DNA of 64,000 bases from Salvelinus alpinus (lineage: Eukaryota; Chordata; Actinopteri; Salmoniformes; Salmonidae), in NCBI RefSeq assembly GCF_045679555.1, contig NC_092090.1:33162093-33226092 (forward strand), read 5' to 3'. The notes below the pieces were generated by a model. It saw only the letters and a list, made by a program, of their open reading frames with translations. It was not told where the DNA came from and made no database searches. The translations under genes were made by a program, and so were the position numbers. Every line of letters starts with the position of its first letter. The first letter of the stretch is position 1. This document shows, in pieces, positions 1 to 20,926 of this stretch.

Positions 1-2040
1 GCTGAGCTATAGTCAAAGAACAGCATTCTTATGTAGGTCTACCTCTTGTCCAGATGGGATAGGGCAGTGTGATGGTGATTACATTGTCTGTGAATCTATT
101 GGGGCGGTAAGCAAATTGAAGAGGGTGTCAGGTAAGGTAGAGGTGATATGATCCTTAACTAACCTCTCAAAGCACTTCATGATGACTTAAGTGAGTGCTA
201 CGGGGCAATAGTCATTTAGTTCAGTTACCTTTGCTTTCTTGGGTACAGGAACAATGGTGGACAGCTTGAAGCAAGTGGGGACAGCAGACTGGGATAGGGA
301 GGAATATGTCCGTAAAACACTCCAGCAAGCTGGTCTGCGCATGCTCTGAGGACGCAGCTATTGATGCCGTCTGGACCGGCAGCCTTGCGAGGATTAAAAT
401 GTTTAAATGTCTTACTCACGTTGGCCACAGAGGAGAGCCCACAGTCCTTGGTAGCGAGCACTGTATTGTCCTCAAAGTGTGCAAAGAAGGTGTTTAGTTT
501 GTCTGGAAGAAAGACGTCGGTGTCCGTAATGTGGCTGATTTTCCTTTTGTAGTCCGTGATTGTCTGTAGTCCTTGCCACATACGTCTCGTATCTGAGCCG
601 TCGAATTGGGACTCCACGTTGTGTGTCGACTGACGTTTTTCCTGTTTTGATTGCCTTACGGATGGAATATCTACACTGTTTTTATTCTGCCATATTCTCA
701 GTCACCTTGCGATTGTTAAATGCGTCGTTTCGCTCTTTCAGATTTGCACAAATGCTATCTATCAACGGTTTCTGGATTAGGTAGGTTTTAATAGTCACAG
801 TGGGTACAACATCTCTGATTAACTTCCTGATAAACTCTAAGTATATTCCTCAATGTTATTCTCAGAGGCTACCCGGAACATATCCCAGTCCGCGTGATCA
901 AAACAATCTTGAAGCAAGGATTCCGATTGGTCAGACCAGCATTGAATAGTCCTTAGCATGGGTAGTTCCTGTTTGAGTTTCTGCCTATATGATGGGAGGA
1001 GCAAAATGGAGCTGTGATCAGATTTGCCGAAGGGAGGGTCTTTTAGGCATTTCGGAAAATCTTGATATTCGTGGTTTGTTTTCTCAGAGCGGCTGCTACA
1101 GTCAATGTGTTGGTAGAACTTTGATAGTGTTTTCCGCACAATTTTTTTAAATCCCCTGCTTACAATAAAGGCGGTTCCAGGATATGTGGTTTCCAGTTTG
1201 TATAAAGTCCAGTGTAGTTTTTTGAGGGCAGTCGTGGTATCTGCTTGAGGGGGAATATACACGGCTGTGACTATAACCGAAGAGAATTCTCTTGGGAGGT
1301 AATACGGTCGGCGTTTGATTGAGGTATTCTAGGTCGGGTGAACATTTACATTTACATTTAAGTCATTTAGCAGACGCTCTTATCCAGAGCGACTTACAAA
1401 TTGGTGCATTCACCTTATGATATCCACAAAAGGACTTGAGTTTCTGTACATTTTCACAATCACACCATGAGTAGTTAATCATGAAACATACACCCCCGCC
1501 CTTTCTTCTTCCTGGAGAGTTCTTTATTCCTGTCTGTGCGATGTACTGAGAACCCAGCTGGCTATATGGACGAAGACAGTATATCCCGAGAGAGCTATAT
1601 TTCCGTGAAACAGAGTATGTTACAATCCCTGATGTCTCTCTGGAAGGAGATCCTCGCCCTGAGCTTGTCGTCTTTATTATCCAGAGTCTGAACATTAACG
1701 AGTAATATACTCAGAAGCCCTGGATGGTGTTCACCCCTCCTGAGTCAGGCTAGAAGTCCACTCCGAATACCTCTTCTCCTCCAGCGGTATTTTGGATCAG
1801 CATCTGGAATCAGTTCAATTGCCCTGGGGGGTACGAACAAAGTATCCAATTCGGGAAAGTCGTATTCCTGGTCGTAATGCTGGTGAGTTACCGCCACTCT
1901 GATATCCAAACGTTCGCTCCGGCCGTATGCAATAACACAAAAAAATCCTGGGCTAATAATGTAAGAAATAACTTGCTTAGGGCAGCTCTGCTTCTAGCTC
2001 CTATCTGTCGGCGCCAACTTGCTTTTTTATCTTCCCACAT
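1..2040 (-). mobile_element. LINE (non-LTR retrotransposon), 5' part: endonuclease and start of reverse transcriptase, degenerate
   Basis: Read on the minus strand, this is the 5' portion of a fish non-LTR retrotransposon of the L2/CR1-like type. Around 1480-1700 lies an endonuclease segment containing GGGVCFMINYSWCD. At 837-1262 is the endonuclease C-terminal part (YIPPQADT, then FGKSDHSSILLLPSYRQ with the SDH motif). At 225-617 is the linker and start of the reverse transcriptase (NPRKAAGPDG). At 1-26 the palm motif MLFFDYSS reaches the left edge, so the rest of the RT lies outside the window. Stop codons, for example just below 840, and frameshifts break the frame, so this copy is dead. 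The 5' end is placed near 2040, where a CTGTCGGCG-type leader sequence ends. A short foreign repeat sits inside at about 1344-1428. The clade name is from memory; the LINE identity is secure. Confidence 0.9.
1344..1428. repeat. Short fish interspersed repeat nested in the LINE
   Basis: An approximately 85-bp block beginning with repeated ACATTT and containing GTCATTTAGCAGACGCTCTT followed by ATCCAGAGCGACTTACA interrupts the endonuclease frame of the LINE. This core is a very common dispersed repeat core in teleost genomes. The LINE sequence resumes directly after it, so the repeat inserted after the LINE. The exact family and the target duplication are not resolved. Confidence 0.6.
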
Positions 2041-3013
2041 CTCCATGTGAAATAATCAGATTTATAATTGAAAAATATGCCCAAGCAAATATTCTTACAC
2101 TTGCCGATGTGACCTTAACCTTGGGACGGTTGAGCTAACATGCACTAATGTGATTAGCGTGATGTTTTAAGTAACAAGAAAATTTCCCAGGACATTGACA
2201 TATCTGATATGGGCAGAAAGCTTAAATGCGTGTTAATCTAACTGCACTGTCCAATTTACCATAGCTATTACAGTGAAATAATACCATGCTGTTGTTTGAG
2301 GAGAGATCAAATCAAAGTTTATTTGTCACGTGCGCTGAATACGAGTTATGCACAGTTATGAACTTGAAAATTTATTAATAAACCAATTCGGCACATTTGG
2401 GCAGTCTTGTTACATTTTTAGCAGAAATACAATGGTTCATTGGATCGGTCTAAAACTTTGCACACTGCTGCCATCTAGTGGCTGCCTTCAAATTGCGCCT
2501 CAGCTGGTATAATAGTGTGGCCTTACTCTTGCATTTCAATGATGATGGTGAAAAAATTAAATACACTTTTTTCTTTGTATTATCTTTTACCAGATCTAAT
2601 ATGTTATGTTCTCCTACATTCATTTAATATTTCCACAAACTTCAAAGTGTTTCCTTTCAAATGGTATCAAGAATATGCATGTCTTTGCTTCAGGTCCTGA
2701 GCTACAGGCAGTTAGATTTGGGTATGACATTTTAGGCGAAAATTGAGAGAGAAAAAGTGTCCGATCCTTAAGAGTGTGAAACACTGCCCCTGTTTGATAT
2801 GCTGCTTGTGTATTCATTCCCATATCAGCTAAAAAATAATGTAATGTTTTCTCACAAAACAATAAACCACATGGCTAGCTAGTTGGCTCCAGCAGGTTCT
2901 ACCATTTCACAATACCCTGTAATCAGTTATTACAGGCTAAGTTATTACTTCTAAACAGAATACGTTTTTGGGTGTTTTCTTGTTGTTTGGTTTACTGGTT
3001 GAACAGTTGCTGA
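2041..3013. other. Non-coding, no gene recognised
   Basis: AT-rich sequence without a supportable exon. Around 2313-2350 there is a short fragment resembling the LINE 3' end (AATCAAAGTTTATTTGTCAC), the same motif family seen more fully at 5848-6010. Confidence 0.5.
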
Positions 3014-3200
3014 TGTAACCGATGTGAAATGGCTAGCTAATTAGCGGGGTGTGCGCTAATAGCGTTTCAATCGGTGACGTCACTCTTGAAGTAGTTGTTC
3101 CCCTTTCACAGCTTTTGTGGTGCGATGGGTAACGATGCTTCGAGGGTGGCTGTTGATGTGTGCAGAGGGTCCCTGGTTCGAGCCCAGGTAGGGGCGAGCA
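3014..3200 (+). repeat. Salmonid interspersed repeat with tRNA-like B box
   Basis: The block starts TGTAACCGATGTGAAATGGC, includes TAGCGTTTCAATCGGTGACG, then GGGTAACGATGCTTCGAGGG, and ends with CCTGGTTCGAGCCCAGGTAG. The last part resembles an RNA polymerase III B box and T arm (GGTTCGAGCC). I recognise the block as a dispersed salmonid repeat, but the exact family (SINE or terminal-repeat element) is uncertain. It is not a functional tRNA: no cloverleaf with a proper A box and anticodon arm can be built. Confidence 0.6.
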
Positions 3201-5388
3201 ACACTCAATCTTGCATCTGCGTAGAGCTTGTAGTAATCTTAAGTGTTTTGGCTGTAAACTCAAGCTAATAGCCATAGTGGATGTGTTCTGCTCTTAAAGT
3301 TGGCATCTTACTGACAAAATGACATTTTTAAAATGGGGCCATTATGCCAGGTTGAGATTGAGCCTCCATGCAACTTTCCCCAATCTTTTTTAACCTGTTG
3401 GCTGCTGCAGCCCGGCAGATGAGATTTAAATCCGCTTTAAGCCCCTCTTCATGTTTGTCTGGGACTGTTTATAAAGGCAGCCCTATTTAAGTTACACAAC
3501 GGGTGGAAAGAAGGTGTGTAATTGCTTTGTTTTTATTTGTTTCCATTTCTGTTTTCCTGGAAGTCTTCACTGTGAACAAGTGATTGGTTCCTGTGTGGGA
3601 AGGCAATTCTTCTCCTGTTCGCCACACATGGCCCCCAGTATCTGCATATGAATATGGCCTTCTGCTCAGACTGAGTGGAGCCCCAGCCCTCTCCCTATGC
3701 CCCCCCACTCACAGCACAGGGGCCCCCGCTCCCCACATGCTGTTATGCAATCGTGTGTGTGTGTATGTGTGTGTGTTACGACACTGAAGAGGGAAGGCCT
3801 GGAAAGATGTGTGTCAGGGGAACACTAAACAGGAGTCTTGTGGTGGGGGATGGAAGGCTGGCTAGATGCAGACGCCTGTCACAGGCGTTTAGAAATGAAG
3901 CAGAGGCCTTGAAGAACAGCTAGATGCCCTGGCCTACTTTTCGGAGCCGTTAGCGTGCGCACATGTGTGTCCTTTTGTGTTCCCCTTCCTGGGTCTTCTT
4001 TTATGTCAGTGTGAGCGTGCCTCTTGATGAAAGGAGCATACTGAGGATTTTGATGAGTCACTCAACCACACTCTCTAAAAACATCCCGTCGTTACGTCCT
4101 TATTTGGGCTGAGATGTATTAGACTATCTTTCACAGTGTTGGCCAAGTCCATTTAGGAGCAACGCTGTACTGGAACATAAGAGAGACATGCAAAGGGAGA
4201 GCGTCAGGAAACCACTAGGGAGGTGGGAGGTTGGGGGAAATGGGAGCTATGTGGAGGGAACATGAGAGGCCGGGTATGCAGTCTGCACATTCTCATGCGT
4301 GTATCATCTTTCCCTTCTCCCCAGTTTCAATGCACCCCTTGTCCTGTGAGCGCCCAGGCTGTCGTGGATCCCGTGCCCCTGCTGTTCAACTGGTAAGACC
4401 CGGGGCCGCCCTCCTCGGCTCTGTTTTCCACCCAGCCCAAACAAAAAACAATTGCCACTGACACTAGCTAACGCATCCAATCTGTTGCCCACATGTCTAT
4501 CCGTCTCAGCCCAGGCCAGCCTACCTGATGTTCCCTCCCTTCCTTCCCACGTCCCCCTCTCTCTCCCTGGCCTGGCTTATCTGATAGAGCTGTATTATAT
4601 CAGCAGCTCTTTCTCTCTGTACTCCACATGTCTGCTGGCCCAGTCACATGCTGCAGGCTGCCTGACAAGACCATCGGAGGCCTAATCTCTGTGCTATCAA
4701 GAGGTGTCTGTATCACGAGCAGTGGTGTATCATTACAGCCTTACCAGGCCTTGTCTCTGGCTGGATAATTAGGACTCTGGGCCAGTGTGGTGCAACTCCT
4801 GGTACGCCAAAACCCTCAACGACATATTTCAAATTTTTCTCTCCACTTTGTCATTCTCTCCCTCTTTTCGCTGATTGGCTTCCTGCTCGTGGAGATAAAA
4901 TGTTTGCAGCTTGTCAAATGTTTCCATGAGAGTGAGTGGGGTGTTAGCAGTGGGCCATCAACAGGAAATTCCAGGCTGAAAGAGGGAGCACGGCAGGAGA
5001 GGGAGAGCTTATAGCTTCAGGAGAGGCCTGCCTGTCTCTTGCCTCTCTTTCTGCTGTGTAAAGCTTTCAGACATACAAGAGCGGGGCTGGATGTTTGAGA
5101 CATGGGTAGAGAGTGAGAGAGAGCTGATGTAGCTCCCTGGGTTAGGTAGGGGCTATGTGAGGCTCAGGCTGATGAGAAGTGCCTGTGTTGCGGTAGAGCT
5201 GCCAAGTGTTAGGGGAAAGCTTTAATTGCCTAAATTGCATACATCTGGTTGGAGTTGGTGTCTGGAAGTGTCTTGCAGCTTTGATTACAGACAGAATGGT
5301 GATGCCCTGTGAAAAAGGGGAGAACTATCCCCTCAGGGCCTGCGCCTCTGTCCAGGACTGCAGAGCTGGAGCACATATATATATATAT
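3201..5388. other. Non-coding, no gene recognised
   Basis: Low-complexity CT-rich and GT-rich patches (for example 3751-3778) but no exon with credible splice sites and no recognisable domain. The open frames here are short and lack similarity to known families. Probably intron or flank of ankrd11. Confidence 0.5.
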
Positions 5389-5709
5389 CACACACACACA
5401 CCCACACAGACACACAGACACACACACAGACACACACACAGACACACACACAGACACACACAGACACAGACACACACAGACAGACACAGACACACACAGA
5501 CAGACACAGACACACACAGACACACACAGACACACACAGACACACACAGACACACACAGACACACACAGACACACACAGACACACACAGACACACACAGA
5601 CACACACAGACACAGACACAGAACACACAGACACAGACACAGACACAGACACAGACACAGACACAGACACAGACACAGACACAGACACAGACACAGACAC
5701 ACACAGACG
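5389..5709. repeat. Compound CA / ACACACAGAC tandem array
   Basis: About 320 bp of alternating CA dinucleotides and CAGACA interruptions. The middle (about 5508-5610) has a regular 10-bp ACACACAGAC unit, and the right end (about 5610-5700) a 6-bp ACAGAC unit. Open frames of 120-190 residues exist on both strands (THTDTHTD or CVCVCLCV type), but they are a by-product of the repeat. Confidence 0.95.
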
Positions 5710-5847
5710 CAGGGAAAGGGTGTTGTGGCTCTGGTGTTCATGTCTTTTCCCTCCATTGATGCAATGTGATGAGTCAGGCTGGTGTTTTGACTCACTTTAT
5801 ATTTGATGTCATGGGGTTAAAAGCTTGGCCAACACAGACCATAGCAA

Positions 5848-6010
5848 ATCAAACTTTATTTGCCACATGCGCCGATACAACAAGTGTAGACTTTACCGTG
5901 AAATGCTTACTTTCAAGCCCTTAACCAACAGTGCAGTTCAAGAAGACATTTTTTTACCAAGTAGACAAAAATAAAAAGTAATAATAAAAAGTAACACAAT
6001 AAGAACAATA
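5848..6010. mobile_element. LINE 3'-end fragment
   Basis: Contains AAATCAAACTTTATTTGCCA, then CATGCGCCGATACAACAAGT and a GTGAAATGCTTACTT block, ending in an A-rich tract. This is the widespread 3' end of the salmonid LINE whose 5' part occupies 1-2040 and whose RT C-terminus lies at 33680-34570. It has no coding capacity. Confidence 0.7.
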
Positions 6011-10603
<4,593 letters not shown>

Positions 10604-10630
10604 TTACACACACACACACACACACTAATT

Positions 10631-10670
<40 letters not shown>

Positions 10671-10673
10671 TTC
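10604..10673. repeat. Interrupted (CA)n microsatellite
   Basis: Two CA runs separated by TAATTCACCCACA, a motif that recurs after the second run, so the array shows a small internal duplication. Confidence 0.9.
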
Positions 10674-13600
10674 ACCCACACTGATTATATACACATACAC
10701 ACTGGTAGGCAGTGACGTTCCTGCTGAATGTTATCTGTGAGAAACCATGCTAGCTATTTCTTCTTTCTCTCTCCTTTTCATTTGATTCATTTGTAGCACA
10801 GTAAATGGGAAACACCTGAGCAGAATTTTCATGAGTTTGGATACTTGGGTCCTTTCAGTGCACAGAAACCATGTTGATACTACCCTGGTGTCCTTAACGC
10901 TAGCATTTTGATTCGAGATGGTAATATAATTTCAAAGGCGGAAATGTGTCAGTCCCCCATAGCGTGTGTTCATTTCAGTTCAGGAGTAGGGAATTGAAAG
11001 ATGGGCCTCATGTCCAGTGTGAGGTCGTAAGGGGTATGTTTGATGGGGACGGGGGTCGTTCTGCCGTTCCCCCGCTTTTCTTTGGCTGCAGTCTCATCCT
11101 GACAAGATTTGGCTTGGCAGGAGCTGCAGCCCTTACCTCTACCAGTGCCGCGTGGCTGGCCACAGCACTCTGACTCCAATTCTTATCAGTCTGCGTGTCA
11201 CGGCTATTCTCACGGTTTCCTAGAAGGACCACGCCGACGCCGCAGTTATTATAAACATAACAGCGTGAGGGAGAACAACACACAGCTCCCTCCACAGATG
11301 TGGGTGTGTCACGCACTAACACGTTGTTTATGTATCCTAGCTTTGTGAATGTGGGTGTGTTTTTGTGTTGTCAACGTGAGTTTAGTTGATTTAATCCCTG
11401 GCGCCGGTCAAAGCGCATTGTAAAGGGCAGGGTTTCAGCAGTACAGTACTTGGTTTCTGACTGCTCTACATTCTGCAACCTGGCCTAGACATGCAATGAC
11501 GTGCTGCTCTTTGCCCTCCATAGGCACATGTTTGATCTACGTACACAACACGTAAGCCTTCATTGTTCACGTATGTGTGTATGCTCTCCTCCCCCACTGA
11601 GGCACGGCAGGTCTTCAGGCCCTCCCCCTCTCAGGGCTGTGAGTTCCAGGCTCAGGCTTCAGCTCATTAGTTGTGGAGTGCGTCGGTGTGAGTGAGGGGG
11701 GGGGGGGTGAGTGAGGTGGGTGGGTGGAAGGGGTTGAGTGAGGTGCGGAGGCTTGTTACTGTGTGTATTAGCCTACATGCGTGTGAAGGAGCTTGTGAGA
11801 AGCTGCTCAAAGCTAATCCCGTCGTGGCCCTCCAGATCGGCCGTTGAGCTCTGAGGAACTACTGTGGTTACCCCCAGCTGCCTTCTACATTCAGAGGAAG
11901 TAAAGCGAGATGGCCCAGTCTTGTTTGTCATCGTTGGGATCCACTGATGTTAATTTCTAGATCTTTGAGAAGCAGGTTCGGTGCAAAGCACTTGGGTGGG
12001 ATGATGGCCCCTAGTGAGTTACTGTAATGACACTTAACAGGTCCCATGGACGTAAGTAAATACTACAGCAGTGCCATTGTAGCAGTGAGCTAGGCTTTGT
12101 TTTGCTGGGATCCTCGTCTAGTATGGCTTTATCTAGCTCGCTGCCATGGCAATAGCACCGGCCTCCTAGCTGCTGATAGGCCCAACGTTAATGCACTTCT
12201 GATTTGATGGACTCCCTGTTACACGCTCCATTGATCTGTATGAATATGCATTATGAAATGGCCTTTTTTATATGGCCAATGCGTGTGCAGTACTAGGTGG
12301 AAATCCAATAACCATTCAGAGCATCCTACTAGTGATGCCAGAGCTATCGTAGAGAAAAGCAGATTTACTATTCATTATGGAGATGGCCTGCTGGGCTCCA
12401 GGTTTGAGGCTAGCTGGGTGCTTTGTGTGCATGGTTTTAAGTTGTGTGTGTGTGGTGTGTATGCATAATGCTTGGGCAGAGTAGTCGACTGGCCCATTTT
12501 CCCGAATTTGTTTGGGATTCGGCATGCACGTTCCCCCCGAATTCATGATTTAAAGCTCCAGCCTAGCCTCGATGTTTTATGTTAGTGTACGTTAAGAGGG
12601 TGAAATCTACCCGGCTTATGTAGAGACAGTGTGACTTTTAGAGTAACGTGTGTTGCCCTCCCTCGCCTTACTGTAGTTGTTCCTTAAATCCGTCTGTCTC
12701 CGCCCAATCCCTGCTCTACTACCCTAGTTCCCCTCCTTCGGATCAGAGGCGCCTCCCCTCATCACTGGTAGAGCCCTTAATTAGCTGAAGTGCCTCTAAA
12801 TCAGTTCACTTTATTTAAAAGGAGTCAATCAAGGTAAATAAGGATGTGCAATTGCCACCAATCCCAGTACCCTGTATCTTGATAACAGGATGGTGACATT
12901 TCAGTGTGCAGTATAGCTGGTAACCGTACCATGCCCATCCTGCTCCTAGATACAAGCTACTCAATAATAATTAGCTAGCTATCCCTTCATTGAATCAAAA
13001 CAAACTAGGTAGCTTCTTGGCTAGCATTGGTTGCTCGGGAAAACTGCACAGTCTCCTTACTGCTCTCCATTGATGTTTTTTCTTTCTTCCAGAGGCTAGT
13101 TAGGACCGGGCAGCATGACGACTGTGACACCTCGAGCATCTCTCGAACCCCGGGCGTGTCGCTGTGGATGTCTGTGTATCCATGGTGTTTCATGTGGAAT
13201 ATCCCCATCTCTGTAAGACTAGGGTGGAGAGACTGCACAGGGAAAATAGTCTTACTCTTTCAGAAGGTGAAGGGCAGAAATGGATCCTCATCGCTGGCTA
13301 GGCTTAGTATGCAGAGGCATACATTACCATGATTACTCCAGCGCTGTTGGCTTTCTCTACATCCCTCCCCCCCTCTCACACGCTCTCTCTTTCTGTCAGC
13401 TCGTTCGGGTACATGTGCCCTGTCCCCGCGTTGCTAGGCAACAAGCCCAGTGTGTATTATTATTGTGGCTATGTCAGGCGCTCTGCCTTTCTCTCATTTC
13501 TGTTTGTCCAGGAGATGGTAGGATCAGATGCTGAGCTTTGGATGGGAGAAGAGAAAGGAGGATGAGGAAAGGAAGGATGCGTGGAGGGGGAGGAGCACTG

Positions 13601-15530
13601 AGTGAGTCAGCGACAAAGAGATGAAGCCTTATGATATGAGGGTAGAAAAAATAGACATTTTTCCCCCCCAGCCTCTAGCTTTCCCTGATGCGTGGCAGAA
13701 TATATGGCACAACCTCACTTCACTGTGGTCACTGGCCGAGAAAGACTAGATGATTCACCAGAGAGACGCATTCAAGCAGCAGCACAGAGCTGTATTGGTC
13801 AGAGTGCTCTCTCCACAGTGGAGAGAGAGAGGTGTAGGGGAATGCTGTCATGCTCCGAATATCAGATTAAGTTATTGGATTCCAGCCTCTCCAGCCCCCT
13901 GCTCTCAGACCAGAGACTGCTGGGTGGACAGGTGGCACTGTCCAGTCTGAATGGAGGTCCTGTCCTGTCTGTCTGGCCTATGGTCTCTCAGGTGAGAGAG
14001 ATGAGACAGAGCCCCCTCCATCCCATCTCCCCCCCAGGCCACTCCGTTCATCTTAATGCATCCCTACTCGGCTTGTTTGTCTTTCCCCCTCCCTACAAAG
14101 GCCTCTAATGAAATGAATTTGTGCGGGTCAGGGGCTGCACCGCCAATCTGGGTCCTGGTTGCCTGGGTACTGGAGTGGGCCAGGCTGGCTCTATTTGCAC
14201 ACTAAACAGGGCTAGCTGCTGCCTCCCTCTCCTATATGAAATGTAAATAGACTGCACAGCCGCCGGGATGGTACACACAGCAGGAAGGGCCTCACTGCTC
14301 CTGTTCTCCCCTCATTAGATAGCTCTCAATAACTCCTGTGATCTAGCAAACCATGATTATGACAACAATGAATGATTGACAGTGTAGGCTGGTGATTGAT
14401 CATACACTATAACCATAACAGACATTACAGCACTAGAAATTGAATGCCGGAGACTGTGCAGTTGTTTCCGTATCTAGTGGAGAGGCACGGAGAGAATAAT
14501 ATGGCAAGTCTCCCAAAATACACCCGCCATGCCGAATGACTATGTGCAGCTGCTGGGTCTGTGGCAGTTTAGCTTTCTACATTTTTAGAATGAGAGCAGC
14601 TGCTGTAGTGGAAAATGCAGTGGTGTGGACCTGATGACAGGCCTGAGTTAGGAGTGGGGGGGGCTACCGATCTGCTTTTCATCTTCTCAGTAGCAGCAGG
14701 GGCTTTCAGAATACCCCTCATTGGCGCTGTGTGCGTGTGTAGAAGAACAACGACATCCCGCAGTGAGGTGAAGCGTTGGCCTCTGTCTGACCGCAGAGGG
14801 AGTGGCTCGATAGAGGGAGACATGAAGAGAAGCGGAGGGAGAGAGAGAGTGATATGACGCAGAGGGGATGTGTCTTAGTCCTGGCTGTAGCCTCTCCACC
14901 TCCTCTCCACCACCTCAGGCAGAAACAGAGATTGATTATTTCTACCACCTTTCCCATTTCTCTGATGCCTGCAATTGTTTTTTTGTGCGTCCAATTCTTA
15001 CTCAGTCACATGGTATCGAGTGACGCCATCCAAACCGTATCAAAGCGCAGCATTTATTTCACTCTATTTCCATCCTGTGTGCACATGTTGTCTTTGTGTT
15101 TGTTTGTGTGTGCGCCTCACTGAGCTATTATCCAGTCTGGCAGACCCACAGACTTCCCCCCTCCTCCCTGTCTTCTCCTTGGGGTTCTCTGCCCCTGTCC
15201 CTACAGGGTTTGCCACACACAGAATGCTGATGTGGTCCTCTAATCACTTGTGGCTTGATGTTGGGGTACCAGGAAGCTCTGCTGAATCTTTTTGGCTAAT
15301 TAATAGTTCCTCACGGCGTGACGTTTCGCCGCGGGCACGTGGGACGTACTGGGGTATGGATGTAAAAATCCCTCAATCTGCCATTGGTGCCAATTTTAAA
15401 ATTAACCCCAAGGTTGCCTTGTTAAATCTTGTTCATTCTCTTAAATTAAATACCATGACTGTTTTATCATTAGCTGGGAATGTTGGTGTATTTTCGTGTG
15501 CAGGGTGTGCTGTTAGCATGATAACACTCA
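10674..15530. other. Non-coding, no gene recognised
   Basis: About 4.9 kb of mostly unique-looking sequence with a G run followed by GTGAGTGAG repeats at 11690-11740. The longest open frame (about 14975-15586) runs partly into the next transposon and has no recognisable domain. Likely intron or flank of ankrd11; conserved regulatory elements cannot be judged from one sequence. Confidence 0.45.
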
Positions 15531-16522
15531 TTAACTTCTCTAGGGTACGTGAGACGGTAGCGTCCCACCTTTTCAACAGCCAGTGAAACTGCAGGGCGCC
15601 AAATTCAAATACAGAAATACTCATTATAAAAATTCAGAAAACAAAACATATTTTACATAGGTTTAAAGAGTAACTTCTTGTGAATCTAACCACGGTGTCA
15701 GATTTTAAAAATGCTTTACGGCGAAAGCATACCTTACGATTATTTGAGAACATAGCCCAGCAGACAAATCATTACAAACAGTAACCAGCCAAGTAGAAGA
15801 GTTACACAAGTCAGAAATAGAGATAAAATGAATCCCTTACCTTTGATGATCTTCATATGGTTGCACTCAGCAGACATTCATTTACTCAATAAATGTTCCT
15901 TTTGTTCGATAAAGTCTCTTTATATCCAAAAACATTTTGTTTGCGTGTTTTCTTCAGTAATCCACAGGCTCAAACGCAGTCAAAACAGGCAGACAAAAAA
16001 TCCAAATTGTATCCGTAAAGTTCATAGAAACATGTCAAACGATGTTTATATTCAATCCTCAGGTTGTTTTTAGCCTAAATAATCGATAATATTTCAACCG
16101 GACAATAACGTCGTCAATATAAAAGGTAAACAAGAACGGTACTCGGTCGCACGCATGAAAAAGCTCTGTGACACTTTAGGGTCCACTCATTCCGACTGCT
16201 CTTACTTCCTCATTTTTCAGAATACAAGCCTGAAACAATTTCTAAAGACTGTTGACATCTAGTGGAAGGCATAGGAACTGCAATTTGAGTCCTAAGTCAA
16301 TGGATACTGTAATGGCATTGAATAGAAAACTACAAAACCAAATCAGTTCTGTTATACTCACAGACACTATTTTAACAGTTTTGGAAACTTTAGAGTGTTT
16401 TCTATCCAAATCTACCAGTTATATGCATATCATATCTTCTGGGCCCGGGTAGCAGGCAGTTTAATTTGGGCATGCTTTTCATCCAAAATTCCGAATGCTG
16501 CCCCCTACCCTAGAGAAGTTAA
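15531..16522. mobile_element. Non-autonomous DNA transposon with TTAA ends (piggyBac-like)
   Basis: A 992-bp block bounded by TTAACTTCTCTAGGGTA on the left and its exact reverse complement TACCCTAGAGAAGTTAA on the right. This gives 13-bp terminal inverted repeats inside a TTAA duplication. TTAA targets are typical of piggyBac-superfamily transposases, so the class is inferred from that. The interior has no transposase frame, so the element would have relied on a partner. Ends are intact and the right end lies only about 57 bp from the next transposon. Confidence 0.8.
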
Positions 16523-16579
16523 GACAGACTGGTAGAATAGCTAGCCATCGCGAGTTGACTGGAAACTACGACATGAATA

Positions 16580-19998
<3,419 letters not shown>

Positions 19999-20469
19999 TA
20001 GGGGTGGGAACATTAAAATATTTAATTCAAATTCAGATGCTTTTTTTGTGGATCCAGAAAGTAAACAGCATAGTGGGCCCTGCTTTACTGAAGTTGCAAG
20101 ATATTGCAAGTCAAGAAATTTTGAGATACAGCATTCCATTACGAGATACAGCTTTTGATTGCCGGTAGATAGGCCTAGTCCGCTTTTCTGGCTCTGTCAA
20201 CCTGCTGGCCGACCTGCCTATACTGTGCCCATCCCTTCTCTCTCCGTCCCTTCCTAGCTCGCTATGAAAGATGCAATTGTTTTGTTCTCGGAAATACCGC
20301 AACTAATCAGTCGCCTCTGTTCCAAAAATTCTGAAGCTTAGGAGTCGATTCCTGTCGAATCTTGACTGAAATGGGTGTTGACAACAGGAGTCGACGTGCA
20401 AGGAGTCAAGGAATCAATTATTTTGGAGTTTACTCTCCACCACTGTCATTGTCGTTAACGGTTGGTAAA

Positions 20470-20620
20470 ATGGCTGAGAAAGGCAAGCGACAGCAGAAAA
20501 GTCCTGTATGCCAATACTTTGAGAAGTTAAGTGAGAAGGAAATGCAAACTTTGCGAGGTTGAATTGAGGTACAGTAATGGTAGTACAGGTGCAATTCTTA
20601 ACCATCTGAAAGGGATTGAC
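20470..20620 (+). pseudogene. Frameshifted BED-type zinc finger (hAT/ZBED-derived)
   Basis: From ATG at 20470 the frame reads MAEKGKRQQKSPVCQYFEKL and runs to a stop at 20560-20562. Shifting the frame at about 20542 restores a BED finger: CKLCEVELRY, then GAILNHLKGID. The CxxC cysteines are TGC at 20543-20545 and 20552-20554 and the first zinc-binding His is CAT at 20603-20605. The second His position is Asp (GAC 20618-20620) and the usual Trp before QYF is Cys. So the finger is broken in frame and lacks one zinc ligand. It lies in the hAT-like relic. Confidence 0.7.
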
Positions 20621-20926
20621 CTTGAGACCCAAACCATTGCTGGACCAGAGCAGCTGCATTGGGATTTCATGTGGAAATTTGTGAATTGTTCTTGGTTTTA
20701 ACAAAGTTTTTATTTTATTTTTTGCCGCTTAACATTTTCCATTTGTCACATTCCAAATATATATATATTGGCTAAACGGCAGTTATGTTTGACAAAGTAG
20801 CCTCACCAAAATCAGACCATAGAAATTGAGGAAATTATTTTATAGCTTTGAAACTAAGGATGTGACAAATTGACAATTTTGCTTAACGTTTAAACTGCCA
20901 CTTAAAAAAAAAAAAAAAATTCAGTT

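Noticed and set aside
3085..3200. Functional tRNA gene
   Set aside because: Only the T-arm or B-box part fits; no anticodon arm or acceptor stem can be formed, and it belongs to a dispersed repeat.
5206..5806. Overlapping ORFs of 120-190 codons on both strands ([16 protein letters not shown])
   Set aside because: Produced entirely by CA/CAGACA repeats; both strands and several frames are open at once.
14975..15586. 203-codon plus-strand ORF
   Set aside because: Its open frame starts in unannotated sequence and ends inside the TTAA element; no domain; chance ORF.
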